DNA from: Alteromonas sp. ASW11-130
GTDB lineage: Bacteria; Pseudomonadota; Gammaproteobacteria; Enterobacterales; Alteromonadaceae
NCBI RefSeq assembly: GCF_026183735.1
Contig: NZ_JAPFRE010000035.1
Coordinates: 36,716 to 100,715, forward strand
Length of the DNA: 64,000 bases
Reading direction: 5' to 3'
This document shows positions 29,910 through 39,485 of this stretch, piece after piece. The notes under the pieces were generated by a model. That model worked only from the letters and a program-made list of their open reading frames with translations. It ran no database searches and had not been told where the DNA came from. The position numbers and the translations under genes are program-made. Position 1 is the first letter of the stretch. The number at the start of each line of letters is the position of its first letter.

Positions 29910-30911
29910 TCATTCCTGTTCAGTAATGTTTGGGGGTTGCAATAAGTAGTCGTTTTGCCAGATTTTTCGCATGGATTGCTGACTGACGTTACCGCCAGTG
30001 AGTAGTACTATCGCCGTTTGGCCGGGAGGGGCTGAAATTGCCCATGCTACCACTGCGGCCATACTCATGGCACTCGTAGGTTCGACGTGCATCTTTAATA
30101 AATGTTGTAGCCACTGAGTCCAGTACGCAATTTGTTGTTCGTTAACCTCGTAAAATTCGTCCAGCTGTTGAATAAATGGAAAGGTTAGTGCTCCCAGACA
30201 TGGGGTCGCGGCACCATCAGCTAATGTGTCTGGCGCCGTAGAAAGCATTTCAATTTTCCCGCTTTGCAAAGACTGTGCGGCATCATTCGCCAATAACGGC
30301 TCACTCCCAATTACTTTAGCTTCAGGTAACATTGCACGGGCCGTAATTAAGGTACCAGTTAGCAATCCACCGCCACCACAGGGGGCGAAAATCGCGTCGG
30401 CATGACCGGCGTCCTCAATTGCCTCAAGAGCGCAGGTTCCCTGGCCGGCGATGATATCTTCGTGGTTATACGGAGGGATCCAAACGGTACCATTATTGTC
30501 CGCGGCGAGGGCTACCGCCTTATCGGCATCGCTACGTGAATCAAATAATTTTAGTTCTGCCCCGTAACTTTGGGTGGCAGCTGCTTTTACTTCAGAAATG
30601 TTTTTTGAGGCGAAAATAGTCGCTGGGATACCATACTCACGTGCTGTACAAGCAACTGCTTGAGCATGGTTACCTGAACTGTTGGCCACAATATGTTTGG
30701 GCATTTCGCCTTGCCCTTGAAGACGAGCAACGAAGTTTGTAGCGCCACGGATTTTAAATGCACCCACCGTTTGTAAGCACTCAGCTTTGAATAAAATTCG
30801 CTGGCCCAGCCACTTATTTAACAATGAGGATTCTAAAAGTGGTGTACGCTTAACGGTGTTTTGAATGCGTAAATGAGCGGCCTGAATGTCAGCGATACTA
30901 ATACGGGTCAT
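29910..30911 (-). CDS. PLP-dependent threonine/serine dehydratase family enzyme
   Basis: A 333-residue fold-type II PLP enzyme. The PLP lysine is in GAFKIRGA, the substrate loop is SSGNHAQ and the phosphate-binding loop is GGGGLLTG. The length and the lack of a C-terminal ACT domain point to the catabolic threonine/serine dehydratase or serine racemase group, not biosynthetic IlvA. It would deaminate hydroxy amino acids to 2-oxo acids. It is the first gene of a two-gene operon with the amidohydrolase, perhaps to use amino acids freed by that enzyme (inference). Confidence 0.85.
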   Translation of the reverse strand: MTRISIADIQAAHLRIQNTVKRTPLLESSLLNKWLGQRILFKAECLQTVGAFKIRGATNFVARLQGQGEMPKHIVANSSGNHAQAVACTAREYGIPATIFASKNISEVKAAATQSYGAELKLFDSRSDADKAVALAADNNGTVWIPPYNHEDIIAGQGTCALEAIEDAGHADAIFAPCGGGGLLTGTLITARAMLPEAKVIGSEPLLANDAAQSLQSGKIEMLSTAPDTLADGAATPCLGALTFPFIQQLDEFYEVNEQQIAYWTQWLQHLLKMHVEPTSAMSMAAVVAWAISAPPGQTAIVLLTGGNVSQQSMRKIWQNDYLLQPPNITEQE

Positions 30912-30995
30912 TAATTATTATGTCATTTCTTTAGCTATTTATGTTGCTACACTAACACTGTAACCATGTGAAAGTGAAGAAAAAAGGAGAGCCAA

Positions 30996-31370
30996 ATGGG
31001 ACTGTTAGACACCCTCATGGGTAATGCCAGTGAAACCAGTATAGAAGAAGTCAGAGAGGAATTATCGCCTATTTTGGCCGACACTGAGCAAGTAATAAAA
31101 GCGTACAAACTGGTTCGGGATCTGGTTATTTTTACTTCGGGTAGAGTAATGTTCATCGACAAACAGGGTTTAACAGGTCGGAAGGTAAATTATCACTCCA
31201 TTCCATATCGAGCGATTACTCAGTTCGTGGTTGAATCTGCAGGGCATTTCGATATGGACTCGGAACTGACCGTTTGGGTATCAGGGCAAGACGCACCACT
31301 AAAAATTGAGCTGAGTAAAAACGCGGCGCCAGGGGTACAAAAAGCGTTAGCTGAAAAACTGTTTGGCTAA
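30996..31370 (+). CDS. bacterial PH-domain protein
   Basis: A 124-residue protein matching the bacterial pleckstrin-homology domain group. An N-terminal helix is followed by the strands IKAYKLVRDLVIFTSGRVMFID and SIPYRAITQFVVES, then a C-terminal helix. No membrane segment is seen. Its function is not established. An AAAGGAGAG site lies before the ATG, and a strong hairpin follows the stop. The gene is divergent from the dehydratase operon. Confidence 0.82.
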   Translation: MGLLDTLMGNASETSIEEVREELSPILADTEQVIKAYKLVRDLVIFTSGRVMFIDKQGLTGRKVNYHSIPYRAITQFVVESAGHFDMDSELTVWVSGQDAPLKIELSKNAAPGVQKALAEKLFG

Positions 31371-31375
31371 AATAA

Positions 31376-31408
31376 AAAATCCGATGATATAGACTATCAT
31401 CGGATTTT
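31376..31408. terminator. bidirectional Rho-independent terminator
   Basis: A perfect 14-base stem, AAAATCCGATGATA (31376-31389) with TATCATCGGATTTT (31395-31408), around a TAGAC loop. It lies between two convergent genes, the PH-domain gene and the subtilase, and can serve both. Confidence 0.9.
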
Positions 31409-31448
31409 AAAATATACGCATGCAGCCTCGCTACAGCAGTATTCTATG

Positions 31449-33284
31449 TTAGAACACTACATTTACTGTAGCGGAACAAGTTGACGAAGAAGCTTCACAT
31501 ACCTGATAAAGATAGCTGCCACCACCTTTAACATTTAAATTATCGGTATAAGCGCCATCGTTCGCCGTGGTAGTGATTTTCGCACCGTCGCGGAAGATAT
31601 CTACATTAGACGTGCTTGCATTACTCCAAGTCAGGTCAACACGCTGTCTGCCTTGAACTTTGTAACCATTAGCGCTCAGGGTTAGGTCACTTCCACCACC
31701 AGTACCACCGCCCGAACAACCGTTAGCTGTCAGGTAAGCGGATGCATCAGCTGCTTGAACAATACCGTAACCGAAGAAATTGTCTTTACCCGAAGCGCCC
31801 GAATCCATCGCGGTGGCTTTAAACGCCGCACGAATGTCTTCGCCTGTACACGTTGGGTGATTAGACCATACTAGCGCTGCCATACCCGCAACAGCAGGGG
31901 TCGCCATGGAGGTTCCGCTCATGAAACCATAGTCGCTGGCATCAATGCTAAGATCCATATTTGTAGCTGCTACCAGGGCTGAACGATCTTCGAGCGCAGC
32001 ACCTACCGCAGGTATAGTTGTATCATTCGTTTCCCCAAGTGTAGCGTAAAGCATGCCTGCTTCATTATTAATGATAACAGCACCTATACCACCAGACTGT
32101 TCACAATTATTCACTTTGTCGTAGAAGGAAATGCTGCCACGGTCCATCACGCAGATTTTACCTGCTGCGCCACTGTCGATTGTATCGCCAAGTCCCATAA
32201 AATAGGTGGCCCCAGAAGCGTTACCGCCGTTTTCCATCGCTGAAGAGTCAAAGCTTACACCATCAGCAGATAACGATGACACTGTAGCCATACCAGCCGG
32301 GTAGGTAGACAAGGTATCTACACCGCCCGCAGTAACTTCAACACAGATGGTTTCGTCTGTTGTAACGTTCTTTCCACGGCCTGTGGTACATGAAGGATAC
32401 TGCGAGAAATCTGCAATATTATTGTCGGCATCGTTCGCACCTATCATCATAACCGCAGGATAACCTGCTGGATAGGAACGGACAGAATTCCCGTCGTTAC
32501 CCGCTGCGGCTACAACGAAACCACCGTCATTAACAAAATTTATAAACGCATTTTCTTCAGTGCTGTTGGCACCACCACCACCAAGACTCATGTTGATGAT
32601 GTTCGCACCAGCCTGCTGACAAAGCTGTGCCGCGTGTGCCAAGTCGGATGAATAGCCCCAGCCCTCAGCGTTAAATACTTTAATTATGTGCATATCGACG
32701 CCCGGTGCCATACCGACAACACCATAACCATTGTCTGCTGCACCGATTGTGCCTGCTACGTGTGTACCATGTGGGCCGCCATTATCAAACCAGTTTCCTG
32801 TACCCGGGTCGTTATCACCCGTAATCGCAGACCAGACAAAGTCTGAGTTAGAGCTATCAAGGCCAGAGTCGATAACACACACCTTCATGCCTGCATTAGC
32901 GTTAAATGAAAGCTGATTAGCTTGCGACTGGTAAACCGCGTAAGGTGTTACCTGAGTCACCATGGGATCGCCTGCATCATCGTTGAACAATGCCATTGGA
33001 CGACGAACCTGATCAGCTTCGACTAATTTTACGTGAGGGTTATTCATTAACCCTTTAACCTGCTCAAGTGACTTCCCTGTAAATGTTGCAGCAATAAATC
33101 CATCCGCATCCACTTTGATATCCGCGCCAGCTTGTTTAGCAATCGCTTTCACAATGCCTTTGCCATTATTATCTACCTGAATGATGTAGCGATCATTATC
33201 AGCTACAGCAGACACACTAAGTGCCAAAAGGGTAGCGGCGAATGCGGGTTTTACTGTCGTTTTAAACATAGACTTCTTCTTCAC
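31449..33284 (-). CDS. secreted subtilisin-like serine peptidase (S8)
   Basis: A 611-residue extracellular protease. A signal peptide (ending SAVA) is followed by an I9-type propeptide to about residue 95. The catalytic domain has Asp in VCVIDSGLD, His in GPHGTHVAGT and Ser in SGTSMATPAVAG. A PA domain is inserted between His and Ser (CVMDRGSISFYDKV...IGAVIINN). After a glycine-rich linker the last 80 residues look like a Fn3-type module. The annotated start is a GTG; the ATG five codons on (33269) is equally possible, with GAAGAAG before it. It probably digests proteins for nutrition. Confidence 0.93.
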   Translation of the reverse strand: MKKKSMFKTTVKPAFAATLLALSVSAVADNDRYIIQVDNNGKGIVKAIAKQAGADIKVDADGFIAATFTGKSLEQVKGLMNNPHVKLVEADQVRRPMALFNDDAGDPMVTQVTPYAVYQSQANQLSFNANAGMKVCVIDSGLDSSNSDFVWSAITGDNDPGTGNWFDNGGPHGTHVAGTIGAADNGYGVVGMAPGVDMHIIKVFNAEGWGYSSDLAHAAQLCQQAGANIINMSLGGGGANSTEENAFINFVNDGGFVVAAAGNDGNSVRSYPAGYPAVMMIGANDADNNIADFSQYPSCTTGRGKNVTTDETICVEVTAGGVDTLSTYPAGMATVSSLSADGVSFDSSAMENGGNASGATYFMGLGDTIDSGAAGKICVMDRGSISFYDKVNNCEQSGGIGAVIINNEAGMLYATLGETNDTTIPAVGAALEDRSALVAATNMDLSIDASDYGFMSGTSMATPAVAGMAALVWSNHPTCTGEDIRAAFKATAMDSGASGKDNFFGYGIVQAADASAYLTANGCSGGGTGGGSDLTLSANGYKVQGRQRVDLTWSNASTSNVDIFRDGAKITTTANDGAYTDNLNVKGGGSYLYQVCEASSSTCSATVNVVF

Positions 33285-33514
33285 TTGTGTTATTTAAGGT
33301 TGAATAGCCTGATTGTATTCAGACACTTATTTTTATTAAACCGAATAAATTTCGGACAACTAACCATATAAGAAGAATATAAATGTTACAAGCTGTTACG
33401 GAGTTGTTAACTGTCTCGCCGCGTTAACTGGTTGAATGCAAGGTGAATTTTATGCATATACTTACTGTAGAAACTAAGGGGGCGTAAGAAACGTTTACAC
33501 CCCTGCGGATACTA

Positions 33515-35719
33515 TTAATAAGGCTGAAGGTTTCGGTTAAAGAAATGAGTAATAGTTTTATATAAGTGGGTACCGGTAGCTTTACCCTTGATGCTATGTT
33601 TTTTACCGGGGTAATCCATAACTTCAAACGGAATGCCTAGATCCTGTAAATACTTGTAAAGACGCGTACTATGGGTGAACAGCACGTTATCATCAGCCAT
33701 TCCGTGATAAATTAACAAAGGACCCTTAAGGTTCTTTGCGTATGGGAATACAGAAGAATCGGTGTAAGCCTTATCATCCAATTGTGGCTGACCCATATAG
33801 CGTTCGGTATAGTGGGTATCGTATAATCGCCAATCGGTAACGGGCGCCCCAGCTACGCCTGCTTTAAAATATTCTGGCGCTTTAAACATAGTCATTAACG
33901 TCATATAACCACCATAACTGTGACCATGCACCCCAATTCTTTCGGCATCTATGTAAGGAAGCGTGCGTAAAAATTTGATTCCGGCAACCTGATCTGCGAC
34001 TTCAATTGCGCCCATTTTTTTATAAATCGGGTCTTCAAATGCTTTGCCTCTATAGTTTGATCCCCGGTTGTCGACTGAGAACACGACGTACCCCTGGTCA
34101 ACCCAATACTGCATAAGCAAACCGCGGTTGCCATACCACTTGTTCTGCACCACTTGGGCATGGGGACCACCGTATAAAAATACGATCGCTGGATGTTTTT
34201 TCTTTAGGTTCTCGGGTTTGAATAGACGGTAGTATAAAGTAACATTATCCTCTGTTTGAAAAGTACCAAACTCAGGCTTTGTCCATCCTTCGACGTAGGG
34301 TGTTAGGGGGTGGTTATGATCAAGCTTGTTCTGTTCTAACCAGGTGATTTGCTTACCATCGGCGCGGTGCAAACTAACTTGCGGAGGACGATTAATTGTA
34401 GAAAAACTGTCTACATACACACCAGCATCTGAACTAAATTCAATATCATGAAAGCCCTCCTTAGAGGTGATGCGGGTAACTTCTCCGCCAGTAAGGGGTA
34501 CTGAATAAAGATGACTTTCAATGGGGGTATCTTTACGTCCCGTGAAATAAATAAGCCCAGCATCTTCATTAATTGCTTCAAGTTTATCTACAACCCACTC
34601 CCCTTGGGTCAGTTGGCGTATTTGTTTGCCACTATTTTCCATCAGATAAAGATGTTTATACCCATCTTTTTCAGATGCCCAAATAAACTGCGGTGATTTT
34701 TTTAAAAATACCAAATCATCATGTAGATTAATCCAGGTGTCACTTTGTTCAGTTAGCAAGGTTTTCTGAGATTTAGATTCAACATTGTACGCCCGTAATT
34801 CTAACGTTTGCTGATCACGGCTTTGCCATTGATAGGTGAAAGTTTTGCTGTCTAGCATCCACTTCCCACGAGCGAAATAAATATCTTCGTTTTCGCCCAG
34901 ATCGACCCACTGGCGTTTATTAGTGTCGATATTGTGGATAGCCAGATTTACTTTTACATTAGCTTTGCCCGCCGCAGGATATTTCTGTTCGATCATTTTA
35001 ATGTCGTCAGCGTAAATTTCTGAGCGAGTAATAACGTCAACCCGCCCCTCATCCACTTTAGTAAAAGCAATGAAACTTTCATCAGGTGACCACCAGTAAC
35101 CTGTCATTCGGCTCATTTCTTCCTGGGCAACAAATTCAGCCATGCCGAATTTAATATCGCCACCCCCTTCTGTGGTGATGGCTGTTTCAGCGCCTGTTTC
35201 AATATGCTTTATGTAAAGGTTTTGTTGGCGAATATAGGAAATAAAGTTACCCTTTGGGGAAAGCTTAATATCTGTTTCGAACGCTTCGGTATCGAGTAAC
35301 TGTTTTGCGCCCTGCTGTCCTAATTTGTGATAGTAAACATCGCCGCCGAGAGGAAATAACAGGGCTTTACCATCTTCTGACCATTCATAACTTACAATTC
35401 CCGTGCCTTTCAATCGCATCCGCTCACGACGTGCTTTTTCTTCATCAGATAATTCCACTTTATCGCTTTGTAGTTTATCTGAATCAAACAACATGCGGGT
35501 TTTACCCGAGGCTATGTGATACTCCCACAGGTCAAGTTTCTCATAATCGGTTATTTTTCCTTTTAGAAAAGTAACCCTTTGCGAGTCGGGGGATACTTTT
35601 AATTTAGTGGGGGCATTCCCATCTAACGAGGGGGACTCAAAAATACGCTCGATGGTGAGCTGTTCTGCATTGGCAAAAGTGGTGAGCATGAGGGCTCCAC
35701 AAAGTAAGGCTCTTTTCAT
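33515..35719 (-). CDS. dipeptidyl peptidase IV-like S9 peptidase
   Basis: A 734-residue protein with a signal peptide (ending ANA), a beta-propeller and a C-terminal alpha/beta hydrolase domain. The nucleophile is in GHSYGGYM, the acid in GMADDNVLF and the base in KKHSIKG. The double Glu in EFVAQEEMSR is the DPP IV signature for binding the free N-terminus of the peptide. It should release X-Pro or X-Ala dipeptides in the periplasm. It lies upstream of the S8 protease on the same strand with a 230 bp gap, so the two may act on the same proteins. Confidence 0.93.
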   Translation of the reverse strand: MKRALLCGALMLTTFANAEQLTIERIFESPSLDGNAPTKLKVSPDSQRVTFLKGKITDYEKLDLWEYHIASGKTRMLFDSDKLQSDKVELSDEEKARRERMRLKGTGIVSYEWSEDGKALLFPLGGDVYYHKLGQQGAKQLLDTEAFETDIKLSPKGNFISYIRQQNLYIKHIETGAETAITTEGGGDIKFGMAEFVAQEEMSRMTGYWWSPDESFIAFTKVDEGRVDVITRSEIYADDIKMIEQKYPAAGKANVKVNLAIHNIDTNKRQWVDLGENEDIYFARGKWMLDSKTFTYQWQSRDQQTLELRAYNVESKSQKTLLTEQSDTWINLHDDLVFLKKSPQFIWASEKDGYKHLYLMENSGKQIRQLTQGEWVVDKLEAINEDAGLIYFTGRKDTPIESHLYSVPLTGGEVTRITSKEGFHDIEFSSDAGVYVDSFSTINRPPQVSLHRADGKQITWLEQNKLDHNHPLTPYVEGWTKPEFGTFQTEDNVTLYYRLFKPENLKKKHPAIVFLYGGPHAQVVQNKWYGNRGLLMQYWVDQGYVVFSVDNRGSNYRGKAFEDPIYKKMGAIEVADQVAGIKFLRTLPYIDAERIGVHGHSYGGYMTLMTMFKAPEYFKAGVAGAPVTDWRLYDTHYTERYMGQPQLDDKAYTDSSVFPYAKNLKGPLLIYHGMADDNVLFTHSTRLYKYLQDLGIPFEVMDYPGKKHSIKGKATGTHLYKTITHFFNRNLQPY

Positions 35720-35742
35720 TCTAAATATCGTCTTGTTGATGC

Positions 35743-35763
35743 AAAGTAAAAAGTAAAAAGTAG
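35743..35763. repeat. period-7 tandem repeat (AAAGTAA x3)
   Basis: Three units, the last ending in G (AAAGTAG). It lies between the divergent DPP IV gene and the 35880 gene, 24 bp from the DPP IV start codon. The unit read as AAGTAAA fits the AAGTRAN consensus. Confidence 0.75.
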
Positions 35764-35879
35764 ATAGGCTATACCAAATCGTTTTATTATGTGGGCAGCT
35801 TAGCTACGACAAAAAGTGACAAAATAAGCTATATAGCATAACGCACTGTTAATAAACGTTAGCAATAGGATGGCATAAG

Positions 35880-36518
35880 GTGGCGCAATTTAAAACGGCA
35901 TTAGTCCTGGGCGCAACAGGATTGGTCGGAAAAGCACTGGTCAGACAGTTACAGGATGATCCCCGATATAAGCAGGTCACCTGTTTAGTCAGACGTCCTA
36001 TGCCGTTATCTGTAGTGGGCCATCACCAGAAAAAAGTGAACTGGCTAGTCATCGATTTTGATTCGTTACAGGATTATGAGGGTTACTTTAAGGTTGATCA
36101 CGTGTACTGTTGTTTGGGTACTACTATCCAGAAAGCAGGCAGCCAGGAGGCGTTTAGGAAGGTGGATTTCGAATACGTCCATGTGGCCGCTCAGCTCACC
36201 CGCTCCCAGCAATGCAAAAGCTTTGTGTGGATATCTTCCATAGGTGCCAATGCAAAAAGTTCCAACTTTTATTTACGTGTAAAAGGGGAATTGGAAAACG
36301 CTATTATGGGGATGACACAGCTAAAAAACGCAGCAGCTGTACGACCCTCTTTATTACTTGGTGAACGTCATGAGAATCGTCCCCTGGAAGATATAGCGCA
36401 AACGATTGCCCCTGTTTTAGGTATGTTTTTAGTCGGCCCGCTAAAAAAGTATCAACCTGTTTCGGCTATTGAAGTAGCACATAAGATGATAAGGCTTCAG
36501 GTATTTGATGAAGACTAA
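35880..36518 (+). CDS. NAD(P)-binding Rossmann-fold protein, atypical SDR
   Basis: A 212-residue protein with an N-terminal GATGLVGKALVRQL nucleotide-binding loop and a short SDR-like fold. VYCCLGTTIQKAGSQEAFRKVD and SFVWISSIGA are typical of the small oxidoreductase group related to Htatip2. The substrate is unknown. It starts with GTG at 35880 after an AGGATGG site. Its 3' end overlaps trmN6, so the two are translated together. Confidence 0.8.
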   Translation: MAQFKTALVLGATGLVGKALVRQLQDDPRYKQVTCLVRRPMPLSVVGHHQKKVNWLVIDFDSLQDYEGYFKVDHVYCCLGTTIQKAGSQEAFRKVDFEYVHVAAQLTRSQQCKSFVWISSIGANAKSSNFYLRVKGELENAIMGMTQLKNAAAVRPSLLLGERHENRPLEDIAQTIAPVLGMFLVGPLKKYQPVSAIEVAHKMIRLQVFDED

Positions 36519-37257
36519 AGGCTCAGTATTTGCCTGCAAGCAATTTGTCGTTGAGCAGCAACATTGCGCAATGAAGGTCAATACTGACAGCATGATCTTA
36601 GGCAGCTGGGCGAGTCCAGCTCCGATAGCAGGCCCAATTGTCGATATTGGCACCGGAAGCGGCATTTTAGCGTTGATGATGGCGCAAAAAAAGCAAGGCG
36701 AATTCGTTGTGGCTATAGAAATAGACACCCTAGCAGCGAGACAGGCGGCTAGTAACTTCGCCGCATCCCCTTGGGCGGAGCGACTAAACGTACTCCGAAC
36801 TGATCTGACACATTTTGAGCCAGTCCAGCATTACGCAACCATAATTTCCAACCCTCCTTATTTCGCTGGACCGGCGACGCCTACGAATGCCTATAAACAA
36901 CAGGTGAGAAGTAGAGAACTGGCCCGCACTGCCTGCGAACTATCCCCCGCTATATTATTTAATTGGGTTTCTCGGCACTTAAAACTGTCAGGTTATTTTT
37001 ATTGTTTATATCCTGCCGCCCGCGAGGAGGAAATCCTTACATTAGCGAGCGCAGCAAAATTAAGCTGCGAAGAAATATTGGCAATAACGCATTCACATAA
37101 GACTACGGCACATGTTTTAGCCTTTAAATTTCACCAATCCGAAAAGTCAGATAATGAGTATCAACTAAATAGGCAATCGGTAGTCATAAGAAACAAACAA
37201 GGCCAATATAGTAACGAATTTAAAGCGCTGTGCAGGGAGTTTTACTTGCACTTCTAA
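36508..37257 (+). CDS. trmN6: tRNA1(Val) (adenine-37-N6)-methyltransferase
   Basis: A 249-residue methyltransferase. It has an S-adenosylmethionine loop VDIGTGSGILALMMAQ and the NPPY catalytic motif in IISNPPYFAG, followed by the family segment ARTACELSP. This is the E. coli YfiC (TrmN6) pattern, the enzyme that methylates A37 of tRNA-Val. A TTG lies one codon earlier, but the ATG at 36508 is preferred. It overlaps the end of the preceding gene by 11 bp. Confidence 0.92.
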   Translation: MKTKGSVFACKQFVVEQQHCAMKVNTDSMILGSWASPAPIAGPIVDIGTGSGILALMMAQKKQGEFVVAIEIDTLAARQAASNFAASPWAERLNVLRTDLTHFEPVQHYATIISNPPYFAGPATPTNAYKQQVRSRELARTACELSPAILFNWVSRHLKLSGYFYCLYPAAREEEILTLASAAKLSCEEILAITHSHKTTAHVLAFKFHQSEKSDNEYQLNRQSVVIRNKQGQYSNEFKALCREFYLHF

Positions 37258-37286
37258 CGGCATCAAGCTACATAACGGAGGCAAGT

Positions 37287-37640
37287 ATGTTACCCGAGTG
37301 TATCGAAAAGATTGTCAAGCGGATCCAGATTCAGCCTTTTCAGTGGCGCGGTACTGAATGGCGCGTCCCCAAGTTTCAGGTTTATGCGATTATAAAGCAT
37401 CCGATTGCGGAGCGTTTTATCTATCATGAGAAACAAAAAGTAGCCATTTTGTCCCTGGACAAGTATGATGTTCCGCTTTTTGATCCTTGCCATCATGATA
37501 TGGAGTCAATGCCCGTTCATGCGGTTGTATTAAGTCACACCAGTGGCAATCGCTTTGGCTTGTTCGCGTATCCCGCAGATGTGGTGTTAACACCTTTTTC
37601 TCTGCCCAACGACCATAAAATGATTAGCAAGCTTCGTTGA
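37287..37640 (+). CDS. hypothetical protein, perhaps CheW-like fold
   Basis: The frame is open from 37230, but a strong GGAGG site directly before the ATG at 37287 sets the start (117 residues). No membrane segment or signal is visible. The order of strands (FQVYAIIKHPIAERFIYH, VAILSLDKYDVPLFDP, AVVLSHTSGNRFGLFAYPADVV) is faintly like a CheW domain. The similarity is weak and I would not assign a function. It lies between trmN6 and the ygjV-like gene. Confidence 0.7.
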   Translation: MLPECIEKIVKRIQIQPFQWRGTEWRVPKFQVYAIIKHPIAERFIYHEKQKVAILSLDKYDVPLFDPCHHDMESMPVHAVVLSHTSGNRFGLFAYPADVVLTPFSLPNDHKMISKLR

Positions 37641-37673
37641 CATAATTTGTCTGTTTTTTTGTAGGGTTTGTCT

Positions 37674-38183
37674 ATGCAGTTCTGGGCTGAGGGCTTTGGT
37701 GCTCTTGCAGTTATTTTTAATTTTATTGGGTACCGTCAAAACACGGTAGATCGTTATCTAGTTGTGTCTGCGGTAGCGCTTTTTTGTGTCAGTATTCACT
37801 TTTTTATGCTGGACGCCATGGCTGCGGGTATAGGCTGTCTGCTGGCTAGTATCAGAAATATAGTTGCGCTTAAAAATCGTGGCAAAGGCGTATTAATCGG
37901 CTTTGTCGCTGCAAACGTCGGCTTTCTGGCCTATGAATGGTTTATCTTGAACCATGACTGGTTAATATTCTTTGCATATTCTTCAGCACTTATTTTCACT
38001 GTTGGCTCAATTGTATTGCGCGATGCAACCCGAATTCGACAGTGGTTTATTTTGGCTGAATTGCTTGGGTTAATTTATGCCATAGCAGTGGGCAGTATTT
38101 TCGGGACCATATTTAATATCACTAACCTGACTAGCATTATTACAAAGCTGGTACAGGACAGAAAGCTAAAGCAAGCCTCATAA
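37674..38183 (+). CDS. YgjV-family inner membrane protein
   Basis: A 169-residue protein with five to six hydrophobic helices and the YgjV pattern (GFGALAVIFNFIGYRQ; AAGIGCLLASIRNIVALKN). The family has no firm function. TTG at 37668 is also in frame, but GTAGGG is better spaced from the ATG at 37674. The end overlaps the tail of the convergent glycosyltransferase gene by 6 bp. Confidence 0.8.
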   Translation: MQFWAEGFGALAVIFNFIGYRQNTVDRYLVVSAVALFCVSIHFFMLDAMAAGIGCLLASIRNIVALKNRGKGVLIGFVAANVGFLAYEWFILNHDWLIFFAYSSALIFTVGSIVLRDATRIRQWFILAELLGLIYAIAVGSIFGTIFNITNLTSIITKLVQDRKLKQAS

Positions 38184-39485
38184 TTTTTCTTTTTTGGCGA
38201 TGCGTGAAACCTTCCAAGGATTCCACGGATCGTCATATGACGTTTTATGTAAAAACTCCATTAAATAAGCATACGTTCTAACGGCTCTAAGATACAGGCC
38301 AGTGTAGAAGGGCATAAGAGGTAAAAAGAACGGCGTTAAACCATCTGCCGAATAATATGAAGGGGCAATAAGCGCCCGGGCTATTATAAATTGCACAATG
38401 TTAGCTAAAAAATACAGAAAATAATTGATAATAAATACATAGCCTAAATAATGTGGAGCGGTGTAGAGCATATAAATGACATAGACTATCCACTTAAAGT
38501 CGAAAAATACGTTAAATACAATATTTTCAATAATTGAAAAAAAAGAAGAACTTCGAAAATTGGAGGCAGGCGCTAACATATTTACATGTTTTCGCAACCT
38601 AAAACGGACTAGCGAGCGGTCCCAGCGGTAACGTTGTTTGCGTAAGCTGGAGAACTTTGATGGCACATTAGTATAACAAACGGCGTGCACTGCGTGGACA
38701 ACCCGATAACCCAGCTTTCTGATTTTTAGGGTAATATCGCCATCTAAACCGGGCCCGACATCCCATCCATAAATTTGCTCTAGAACCTCTCGTTTAAATG
38801 CGCCGTGAGCGCCAGATATGATTCGTAATATACCCAGTTCGGATGCGGCCACACGACCTGCGCTAATCGTTTTGATGTATTCGATGGTTTGTAGCCGCGT
38901 GGCAAAGCTGGCATTTTCATTAGCCACACGCACATCGCCACCGACGGCCCCGACAGTTTCATCTAAATAAAAAGGTAACAAAATTTGCTCAATGGCATCT
39001 GCAGCGAGATGAGAATCTGCATCAATATGAATAATGAATTTACCTTTAGAAAAGCGCAGTGCGGTATTGGCACCCGAAGCCTTACCGCCTCTCACCTCAT
39101 TGCGGAAAAAACGATCGATTTTACCTTGTTTGAGCAGGTGGCGGCAAATGAGGGCGGTGTTGTCGTCAGAGCCATCATCCACAATGATCAGCTCAAAATT
39201 GTTATACGTTTGCTGGCTCAGGGAGTTTGCAAGCGCAGATATGTGTTTCCCTTCATTTTTACCCGGCACAATAATGGAAACTACAGGACGTTCAGAAAAA
39301 AGCTGATGGCGGGCTAAAGCGCGTCTTTGTTGTCTACGTTTTCTGCGAAACAGGAACTTGAAAATAAGGAGCGATTCGATGATAACGTAGCGTAGCATAT
39401 CCAGTAAAAAGAAAGGCCAGAAATAGGCCAGCACCTGTGCGAATGTTAGGTTTTGAACAAACGCAAACAGGCCTGCTAAACTCAT
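38178..39485 (-). CDS. processive family-2 glycosyltransferase (exopolysaccharide synthase)
   Basis: A 435-residue membrane glycosyltransferase. N-terminal membrane segments are followed by a GT2 domain with DDG (103-105), DAD (155-157), LDGD (247-250, the TED-like acceptor site) and QRYRW (284-288). The QxxRW motif is the mark of processive synthases such as cellulose, alginate (Alg8) and PNAG synthases. Several C-terminal membrane helices would form the export pore. It is the last gene of the four-gene minus-strand operon and overlaps the start-stop junction with the zinc-ribbon/GGDEF gene by 4 bp. The sugar polymerised cannot be told. No PilZ domain is visible, so regulation probably comes from the neighbour. 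Confidence 0.9.
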   Translation of the reverse strand: MSLAGLFAFVQNLTFAQVLAYFWPFFLLDMLRYVIIESLLIFKFLFRRKRRQQRRALARHQLFSERPVVSIIVPGKNEGKHISALANSLSQQTYNNFELIIVDDGSDDNTALICRHLLKQGKIDRFFRNEVRGGKASGANTALRFSKGKFIIHIDADSHLAADAIEQILLPFYLDETVGAVGGDVRVANENASFATRLQTIEYIKTISAGRVAASELGILRIISGAHGAFKREVLEQIYGWDVGPGLDGDITLKIRKLGYRVVHAVHAVCYTNVPSKFSSLRKQRYRWDRSLVRFRLRKHVNMLAPASNFRSSSFFSIIENIVFNVFFDFKWIVYVIYMLYTAPHYLGYVFIINYFLYFLANIVQFIIARALIAPSYYSADGLTPFFLPLMPFYTGLYLRAVRTYAYLMEFLHKTSYDDPWNPWKVSRIAKKEKL

